Shown: positions 6,930-11,504 of the stretch, in pieces
Layout: the number at the start of each line of letters is the position of its first letter
Position numbering within the stretch: position 1 is the first letter of the stretch
NCBI GenBank assembly: GCA_021732805.1
Contig: JAKFUJ010000181.1
Coordinates: forward strand, 1-11,504
Source of the DNA: Betaproteobacteria bacterium
GTDB lineage: Bacteria; Pseudomonadota; Gammaproteobacteria; Burkholderiales; SG8-41
Direction of reading: 5' to 3'
Length of the DNA stretch: 11,504 nucleotides
Translations under genes and position numbers: made by a program
The notes under the pieces: generated by a model
What the model was told of the DNA's origin: nothing
The model's database searches: none
The model's input: the letters and a program-made list of their open reading frames with translations, nothing else

Positions 6930-7358
6930 CTAGATTTCAAGGGTCTTTGGCTGTTGCGCGGTATGCGGATGATCGGTTCCCGCATAGGCCTTCATTTTTT
7001 TCAGCATTGCATAACCAAGCGGTCCCTTGGGCAGCATGCCCTTCACCGCTTTTTCAAGCACGCGGGCCGGAAACCTGGCCTGCATTTTTTCAAAGTTCGT
7101 GGTGTACAGACCGCCCGGATAACCGCTGTGGCGATTGTAGACCTTGTCCTTGGCCTTGTTGCCGGTCACGCGCAGCTTGTCGACATTGACGACGACGATA
7201 AAATCACCGGTGTCGATGTGACGGGTGAACTCGGGCTTGTGTTTGCCGCGCAGACGATGCGCTATTTCAGCAGCGAGCCGGCCCAGCACTTTATCTGAGG
7301 CGTCAACCACGTACCAGTCGCGTTTGACGTCGCTCGGTTTGGCGGAATAGGTTTTCAT
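6930..7358 (-). CDS. rplM: 50S ribosomal protein L13
   Basis: Large-subunit assembly protein L13. The 142 residues match E. coli exactly in length. The family features MKTYSAKP, RDWYVVDASDKVLGRLA, the HSGYPGG loop and MLPKGPLG are all present. The ATG at 7358 is preceded by GGAA. It is the first gene of the conserved rplM-rpsI operon, behind the strong promoter at 7398-7427. In E. coli L13 is reported to regulate its own operon; I see nothing here that settles whether that applies. Confidence 0.99.
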   Translation of the reverse strand: MKTYSAKPSDVKRDWYVVDASDKVLGRLAAEIAHRLRGKHKPEFTRHIDTGDFIVVVNVDKLRVTGNKAKDKVYNRHSGYPGGLYTTNFEKMQARFPARVLEKAVKGMLPKGPLGYAMLKKMKAYAGTDHPHTAQQPKTLEI

Positions 7359-7397
7359 GCTTGTTCCAGCGCGTTCTCGGATTCAGGGAAACCGCGA

Positions 7398-7427
7398 ATT
7401 CTATGGGAAATCAAGTGGATGTGTCAA
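7398..7427 (-). promoter_or_regulatory. Strong sigma70-type promoter of rplM-rpsI
   Basis: On the minus strand a perfect TTGACA (7422-7427) is followed by an 18-nt spacer and TAGAAT (7398-7403), which matches TATAAT at five of six positions. Transcription would start near 7391, giving a leader of about 33 nt. A 5-bp dyad, GAACC-CC-GGTTC, lies at 7433-7444, just upstream of the -35 box. Confidence 0.85.
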
Positions 7428-7467
7428 ACTGGGAACCCCGGTTCGACTGCGCATCCTGCGACTCGCA

Positions 7468-7500
7468 TTTTATAAATTAATATTTAAAAACAATTAGTTA
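7468..7500 (+). promoter_or_regulatory. AT-rich island upstream of the YdcF-family gene, probable promoter region
   Basis: Only 2 of 33 bases are G or C, in striking contrast to the surrounding sequence. It contains TATAAA (7471-7476) and several overlapping A/T hexamers that could act as a -10 box, but no clear -35 at the right distance. It lies just before the start at 7507 and shares the 148-bp divergent gap with the rplM promoter. The exact start site cannot be called. Confidence 0.45.
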
Positions 7501-7506
7501 AGAGAT

Positions 7507-8265
7507 ATGCTGTCCTGGCAATTGACCAATACGCTGACTTCGCTGCTGTTACCCCCGGGCATCCTGATTCTGATTATGGCTTGTGGTCTGGCTGTGAGCC
7601 GCGCACGACCCCGCCTTGGCAAAACAATGGTTGTAGGTGGTCTGATCGCACTCTATGGTTTATCGATGCCATTGACCGCGCATGTCCTGCTGTCCGGCTG
7701 GGAGGATTGGTATCCGGCGCCATCTGCCAATGAAGCCTCGGCCATTGTGGTGCTGGGCGGCGGCAAATCGCATTCCGCGCCGGAGTATGAGGGCGGCTCG
7801 GTCCTCGGCGCCACATTGGTTCGTTTACGCTACGCCGCCCGTCTGCATCGCCAGTCCGGATTGCCCATTCTGGTCAGCGGCGGCAGTCCTGACGGCAGTC
7901 CGCAAACCGAAGCGGAACTGATGCTGCGCACACTGCAAGAGGAGTTTTCCGTGCCGGTACGCTGGGTCGAAAATGGCTCGGCCAATACGCTGGAAAATGC
8001 GCGCCTCAGTTACCGCACGCTCGCCGTCGAAAACATCCGCACCATCCAGCTGGTCACCCACGCCTGGCATATGCCGCGCGCACAACTCGTTTTCGAAGCC
8101 GCCGGATTCAAGGTCATCCCGGCAGCAACGGGTTACACCTCGCGCTATCGTTTGACCGTTCTCGACTTCATGCCCAGCGCACTGGCGCTGCGCGACAGCG
8201 CGGTGTTTTTCCACGAAATCATCGGCATAGTCTGGTATCGTTTGCGCCTCATTTTACGGGGCTGA
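7507..8265 (+). CDS. YdcF/ElyC/SanA family (DUF218) membrane protein
   Basis: DUF218-domain protein of 252 residues. Two hydrophobic segments (about 11-31 and 39-62) anchor it in the inner membrane, and a DUF218 domain of about 175 residues follows. Domain motifs visible are AIVVLGGG (79-86), VSGGSPDG (from 123), ENGSANTLENA (about 155-165) and THAWHMPRA (184-192). This two-helix-plus-DUF218 layout is that of E. coli ElyC, which affects lipid-carrier and peptidoglycan metabolism, but the family is broad and the substrate of this member is unknown. The ATG at 7507 has only a weak, closely spaced AGAGA upstream. An OsmC-family gene follows after 14 nt. Confidence 0.88.
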   Translation: MLSWQLTNTLTSLLLPPGILILIMACGLAVSRARPRLGKTMVVGGLIALYGLSMPLTAHVLLSGWEDWYPAPSANEASAIVVLGGGKSHSAPEYEGGSVLGATLVRLRYAARLHRQSGLPILVSGGSPDGSPQTEAELMLRTLQEEFSVPVRWVENGSANTLENARLSYRTLAVENIRTIQLVTHAWHMPRAQLVFEAAGFKVIPAATGYTSRYRLTVLDFMPSALALRDSAVFFHEIIGIVWYRLRLILRG

Positions 8266-8279
8266 TCGCGGGAGCACGC

Positions 8280-8702
8280 ATGAAGGCACGCATCAAATGG
8301 ATTGAAAATGTCAGTTTTGTCGCCGAGTCGGGCAGCGGCCATGCCATCGTGATTGACGGCGCGCCGGAAGGCGGCGGCCGCGACTTGGGGCCACGGCCGA
8401 TGGAAGTGGTGCTGATGGGCGCCGGCGGCTGCACCGCTTACGACGTCATGCACATCCTGCGCAAATCACGCGCACCGGTCACCGACTGCGTGCTGGAAAT
8501 CGATTCCGAGCGCGCTGCGGAAGATCCCAAGGTATTCACCAAAATCCATTTCCACTTCATCATCACCGGCAAGGGCCTGAAAACGGCGCAGGTCGAGCGC
8601 GCAGTGCATCTGTCGGCGGAAAAATACTGCTCGGCATCGATCATGCTGGGCAAGACCGCGGCGATCACCCACGACTTCGAAATTCGCGAAGCGGAAGCCT
8701 GA
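8280..8702 (+). CDS. OsmC family protein, YhfA-like
   Basis: Small OsmC-fold protein of 140 residues. Characterised OsmC/Ohr proteins reduce organic hydroperoxides through a cysteine pair; the YhfA branch is less well defined. The family helix carries GPRPMEVVLMGAGGCTAYDV with C51, and the second conserved cysteine is C117 (EKYCSASIML). Both redox-type cysteines are therefore present. A third, C70, is not a family hallmark as far as I know. GGGAG (8270-8274) lies 5 nt before the ATG. It is probably cotranscribed with the DUF218 gene. Its stop codon is only 12 bp from the convergent coq7 stop, with no terminator between. Confidence 0.92.
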   Translation: MKARIKWIENVSFVAESGSGHAIVIDGAPEGGGRDLGPRPMEVVLMGAGGCTAYDVMHILRKSRAPVTDCVLEIDSERAAEDPKVFTKIHFHFIITGKGLKTAQVERAVHLSAEKYCSASIMLGKTAAITHDFEIREAEA

Positions 8703-8714
8703 ACCCGCCAGCGG

Positions 8715-9341
8715 TCAGAACAGGAACGAAGCGCCGGTCATCACCTTCGATGACGCCTGCATCGCCGCCTTGACCGGCGCCGGCAGTTCGGCACCGCCAT
8801 GCTGTCGCGCAGTGCCGGCATGACGCGCCTCATCGGCGCACATCTGTTCCACAATGGCGCGGCTTTTCTGGTCGGTTTCCGGCAGACGCGCAAGATGGCC
8901 CTCCAGATGGCGCTCGACCTGGCGCTCGGTTTCCGCGAGAAAACCGAGATTCCATTTGTCGCCGAGCGCACCAGCCGCCGCGCCGATGACGAAAGAACCG
9001 GCGTACCACAACGGGTTCAGCAGGCTCTTGCGCCCCCCCAGTTCGGCAATGCGCTTTTCGGTCCACGCCAGATGCTCGGTTTCTTCCTGCGCCGCCGCTT
9101 CCAGCGCGGCACGCGCCTTTGAATCACGCGCCGTCAGCGCCTGTCCCTGATACAGCGCCTGGGCGCAGATTTCGCCGCTGTGATTGACTCGCATCAACGC
9201 CGCGGACAACGCACGCTGCGCAACATCCATATCAGCATCGAGCAGGGTTTCTCCGGGCGTAGCGCGCGTGCTGCGCGCCGGGACAAACAGTGTGCGCAAT
9301 CCCTTGTCGAATCCGATGATCAGTTCGTCGATGCGCAGCAT
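8715..9341 (-). CDS. coq7: Coq7-type di-iron demethoxyubiquinone hydroxylase
   Basis: Peripheral-membrane di-iron monooxygenase for the late C6 hydroxylation of the ubiquinone ring (2-polyprenyl-3-methyl-6-methoxy-1,4-benzoquinol to the 5-hydroxy form), the step done by UbiF in E. coli. The 208 residues match bacterial Coq7. All six iron ligands of the ferritin-like four-helix bundle are visible: E57 (NHSGEICAQ), E87 and H90 (EETEH), E139 (AETERQ), E171 and H174 (DEARHAG). A hydrophobic stretch at about 111-127 fits the membrane-contacting helix. The ATG at 9341 begins 2 nt after the trpC TGA, so translation is likely coupled. Confidence 0.96.
   Translation of the reverse strand: MLRIDELIIGFDKGLRTLFVPARSTRATPGETLLDADMDVAQRALSAALMRVNHSGEICAQALYQGQALTARDSKARAALEAAAQEETEHLAWTEKRIAELGGRKSLLNPLWYAGSFVIGAAAGALGDKWNLGFLAETERQVERHLEGHLARLPETDQKSRAIVEQMCADEARHAGTARQHGGAELPAPVKAAMQASSKVMTGASFLF
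8731..8780. repeat. Inverted repeat in the 3' end of coq7
   Basis: GCGCCGGTCA (8731-8740) and its exact complement TGACCGGCGC (8771-8780) could pair around a 30-nt loop. An alternative, mutually exclusive 6-bp hairpin uses GTCATC (8737-8742) and GATGAC (8749-8754). Both are in coding sequence and have no T tract, so they may be chance. They are noted because the convergent stop codons nearby lack any other termination signal. Confidence 0.3.
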
Positions 9342-9343
9342 TT

Positions 9344-10141
9344 TCAGGCCGCTTTTCCAAACAGGCGTTCCAGTTCCGCGCCCGGATCGGCCGCACGCAT
9401 GAAGGCTTCGCCGACGAGAAATCCGTGAACGTCATGAGCACGCATTTTGTCCACATCCTGCGGTTTGAGGATGCCGCTTTCGGTAATCACCAGCCGTTCT
9501 GCCGGAACGTTTTGCAGCAGGCCCAGCGTGGTGTCCAGCGTGGTTTCAAACGTGCGCAGGTTGCGGTTGTTGACGCCGATCAGCGGGGTCTTGAGCGCCA
9601 ATGCTGCATCGAGCTCAGCGCCATCATGCACTTCCACCAGCACCGCCATGCCCAGCTCGTGGGCCGTGGCTTCCAGTTCGCGCATGCGGCCGGCTTCCAG
9701 CGCAGCGACGATCAGCAAAATACAGTCGGCGCCGGCCGCACGCGCTTCGTAGACCTGGTACGGATCCATCATGAAATCCTTGCGCAACACCGGCAGTTTG
9801 CAGGCGCCGCGTGCGGTTTTCAGGTCATCGAGTTTGCCCTGGAAAAACTGGCTGTCGGTCAGCACCGACAGGCAGGCGGCGCCGTGACGTTCATAAGTCG
9901 CAGCTATCGTTGCCGGATCAAACTGTTCGCGCAACACACCCTTGCTCGGGCTGGCTTTTTTGACTTCGGCAATCACCGCCGGTTGGCCGGCAGCGATTTT
10001 GGTGCGCAGCGCACCGACAAAGTCGCGCGCCGGCGCTGCCGCTCGCGCCAACGCCTGCATCTCAGCCAGCGGTACACGCGCCTGCGCCGCGCTGATTTCC
10101 TGCGCTTTCACCGCGAGTATGCGTTGCAGGATGTCAGCCAC
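9344..10141 (-). CDS. trpC: Indole-3-glycerol phosphate synthase
   Basis: Fourth step of tryptophan biosynthesis: ring closure of CdRP to indole-3-glycerol phosphate in a (beta/alpha)8 barrel. The 265 residues fit the monofunctional enzyme; there is no fused TrpF domain. Catalytic residues visible are E59 and K61 (AEVKKASPSKG), K121 (VLRKDF) and E170 (LVEVHD). NNRNL and ESGI form the phosphate-binding end. I placed the start at a GTG at 10141, giving MADILQRILAVK, the family N-terminus. The frame stays open to an ATG at 10273, but that adds a non-conserved stretch lying wholly inside trpD. The GTG start overlaps the end of trpD by 8 nt. Confidence 0.95.
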   Translation of the reverse strand: MADILQRILAVKAQEISAAQARVPLAEMQALARAAAPARDFVGALRTKIAAGQPAVIAEVKKASPSKGVLREQFDPATIAATYERHGAACLSVLTDSQFFQGKLDDLKTARGACKLPVLRKDFMMDPYQVYEARAAGADCILLIVAALEAGRMRELEATAHELGMAVLVEVHDGAELDAALALKTPLIGVNNRNLRTFETTLDTTLGLLQNVPAERLVITESGILKPQDVDKMRAHDVHGFLVGEAFMRAADPGAELERLFGKAA

Positions 10142-11171
10142 GACTTTGGGTGAATCCCACGAACTGGTCGAGTTTTTTGCGCGCCGTTCCGTTTTCAAGC
10201 GCGGCCAGCGCTTTTTTGACGCCATCAACCAGGGTCGGCGCCAGCCCGGCAATATAAATGCTTGCTCCGGCATTCAGCGCAACAATGTCACGCGCTGCAC
10301 CAGCCTTGTTGTCCAGCGCAGCAAGCAGCATGTCGCGCGATTGCTCGATACCTTCGACGCGGATTGCCGCATTGTTGTGCGTTTTCAGGCCGACGTCCGC
10401 CGGCGCCACCATGTACTCGCGCACCTGACCGTCTTTCAGTTCGCCGACCGCCGTCGGCCCGCTGATCGACAGTTCGTCGAGGCCTTCCAGTCCGTGCACG
10501 ATCATCACGCGGCGACTGCCCAGCCGCTGCAGCACCCGCGCCTGGATGCCGACCAGATCGGGATGGAACACACCCATCACCTGCTGTTTCGCACCGGCAG
10601 GATTGGTCAGCGGCCCGAGAATGTTGAATATGGTTTTGACGCCCAGTTCGCGCCGCACCGGCGCGGCGTGTTTCATCGCGCTATGGTGGTTGGGTGCAAA
10701 CATGAAACCGATGCCGGTAGATTTAATCGACTCCGCCACGGCTTCGGGCTTCAGGTTGATGTTCACGCCCAGCAATTCCAGCACGTCGGCACTGCCGGAT
10801 TTGCTGGAGACCGAACGGCCACCGTGTTTGGCGATTTTGGCGCCGGCCGCGGCGGCAACAAACATCGTCGCCGTCGACACGTTGAAGGTATGCGCGGAAT
10901 CGCCGCCGGTGCCGCAGGTATCGATCAGTTCCGGCACGTCGGGAACCGGTACCGCAGTGGCAAACTCGCGCATCACCGTGGCCGCGGCGGCGATTTCGCC
11001 GATGGTTTCCTTTTTGACGCGCAGGCCGGAGATGATTGCGGCGATCAGCACCGGCGACACCTCGCCGCTCATGATCTGCCGCATCAGCGACAGCATCTCG
11101 TCATGGAAAATCTCGCGATGTTCAATGATGCGCGTCAGCGCTTCCTGCGGCTTCATCACCGTATCGCTCAT
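10134..11171 (-). CDS. trpD: Anthranilate phosphoribosyltransferase
   Basis: Second step of tryptophan biosynthesis: transfer of phosphoribose from PRPP to anthranilate. The 345 residues fit the family. The N-terminal helical domain is followed by the PRPP-binding glycine loop GTGGD at 87-91 (in DTCGTGGDSAHTFNVST). Then come KHGGRSVSSKSGSAD, the anthranilate-site stretch FAPNHHSAMKHAAPVRRELG and NILGPLTNPA. There is no fused TrpG domain, unlike E. coli. The ATG at 11171 overlaps the trpG stop as ATGA, with GAGG upstream. It lies between trpG and trpC in the order trpG-trpD-trpC. Confidence 0.98.
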   Translation of the reverse strand: MSDTVMKPQEALTRIIEHREIFHDEMLSLMRQIMSGEVSPVLIAAIISGLRVKKETIGEIAAAATVMREFATAVPVPDVPELIDTCGTGGDSAHTFNVSTATMFVAAAAGAKIAKHGGRSVSSKSGSADVLELLGVNINLKPEAVAESIKSTGIGFMFAPNHHSAMKHAAPVRRELGVKTIFNILGPLTNPAGAKQQVMGVFHPDLVGIQARVLQRLGSRRVMIVHGLEGLDELSISGPTAVGELKDGQVREYMVAPADVGLKTHNNAAIRVEGIEQSRDMLLAALDNKAGAARDIVALNAGASIYIAGLAPTLVDGVKKALAALENGTARKKLDQFVGFTQSRG

Positions 11172-11504
11172 CGCTTGTCCTCAAGAAAATTCTTCAACAT
11201 CCGGTGGCCATGTTCAGTCAGGATCGATTCCGGGTGGAACTGCACGCCCTCGACCGCCAGCGTCTTGTGGCGCACGCCCATGATCTCGCCATCGTCGGTC
11301 CATGCCGTCACCGCCAGGCAATCGGGCAGGCTGTCGCGCTCGATCACCAGCGAATGGTAACGCGTCGCCGCAAACGGCCGCGGCAGGCCGCGAAACACCC
11401 CCGCGCCCTCATGCTGGATCGGCGAAGTCTTGCCGTGCATCAACTGCCGTGCATGGACAATCTTGCCGCCGAAGGCCTGGCCGATACTCTGGTGGCCGAG
11501 ACAG
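11168..11504 (-). CDS. trpG: Anthranilate synthase component II (glutamine amidotransferase), 5' end cut off
   Basis: C-terminal 111 residues of the glutaminase subunit, which supplies ammonia to TrpE for anthranilate synthesis from chorismate. The fragment opens exactly at the nucleophilic cysteine of the class I amidotransferase motif (CLGHQSIGQAFGG). It contains the second half of the triad, His and Glu, in FHPES, and ends KNFLEDKR. YHSLVIERDSLP before it is typical of TrpG/PabA. PabA can look alike, but the 4-nt overlap with trpD points to TrpG. About 80 N-terminal residues lie beyond the window; trpE is not visible. Confidence 0.96.
   Translation of the reverse strand, partial: CLGHQSIGQAFGGKIVHARQLMHGKTSPIQHEGAGVFRGLPRPFAATRYHSLVIERDSLPDCLAVTAWTDDGEIMGVRHKTLAVEGVQFHPESILTEHGHRMLKNFLEDKR

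Noticed and set aside
9942..11360. 472-residue open frame on the plus strand across trpC, trpD and trpG
   Set aside because: It lies entirely antisense to three well-conserved overlapping trp genes; its product has the Arg/His-rich composition of a GC-rich shadow frame and no recognisable domain.
11441..11443. TTG as a start of a 91-residue protein in the trpG frame
   Set aside because: The frame continues upstream through the amidotransferase Cys motif to the window end, so this is an internal leucine codon of trpG.
1..11504. A novel defence, mobile or secondary-metabolite system
   Set aside because: Every gene but one belongs to a known housekeeping family, there are no transposases, integrases, att-like repeats or CRISPR-like arrays, and base composition is even apart from short promoter regions.

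Overview
The window reads as ordinary chromosomal backbone of a betaproteobacterium, most likely Burkholderiales and possibly Oxalobacteraceae. This rests on high GC, protein sequences of betaproteobacterial type, a Coq7-type ubiquinone hydroxylase, and the gene order tyrS / M23 peptidase / anmK / erpA / bactofilin / DUF6776 / argC / rpsI / rplM. As I recall, much of that order is also kept in Pseudomonas. The family assignment is inference; no rRNA is present. I count 14 protein-coding genes (12 complete, tyrS and trpG cut by the window ends). There is no tRNA, rRNA, CRISPR array, insertion sequence or prophage. The longest gene-free gap is 148 bp.

Layout. (1) 1-1154, minus: tyrS, divergent from (2) 1275-3690, plus: a MepM/OapA-type M23 murein endopeptidase coupled to anmK. 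(3) 3713-3747: a hairpin usable as a terminator from both sides. (4) 3764-6415, minus: argC, a DUF6776 membrane/coiled-coil protein, a bactofilin and erpA, with erpA probably also having its own promoter. (5) 6526-7358, minus: rplM-rpsI behind a strong sigma70-type promoter. (6) 7507-8702, plus: a YdcF/ElyC-family (DUF218) membrane protein and a YhfA-like OsmC-family protein. (7) 8715-11504, minus: trpG (partial), trpD, trpC and coq7, with overlapping or nearly touching ends, convergent on region 6 with only 12 bp between stop codons.

How they work together. The M23 peptidase (cutting cross-links), AnmK (recycling anhydroMurNAc) and bactofilin with its DUF6776 neighbour form a loose envelope and peptidoglycan theme. 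ErpA serves Fe-S assembly. ArgC and TrpG/D/C are amino-acid biosynthesis. Coq7 is a late ubiquinone step, and it shares the precursor chorismate with the trp genes. TyrS, L13 and S9 are translation genes.

I did not find a convincing undescribed system. The items most worth a second look are the DUF6776-bactofilin pair, a phased triple repeat of TTGTAAAT type in front of the M23 gene, and a stop-start-stop-start junction between argC and the DUF6776 gene.
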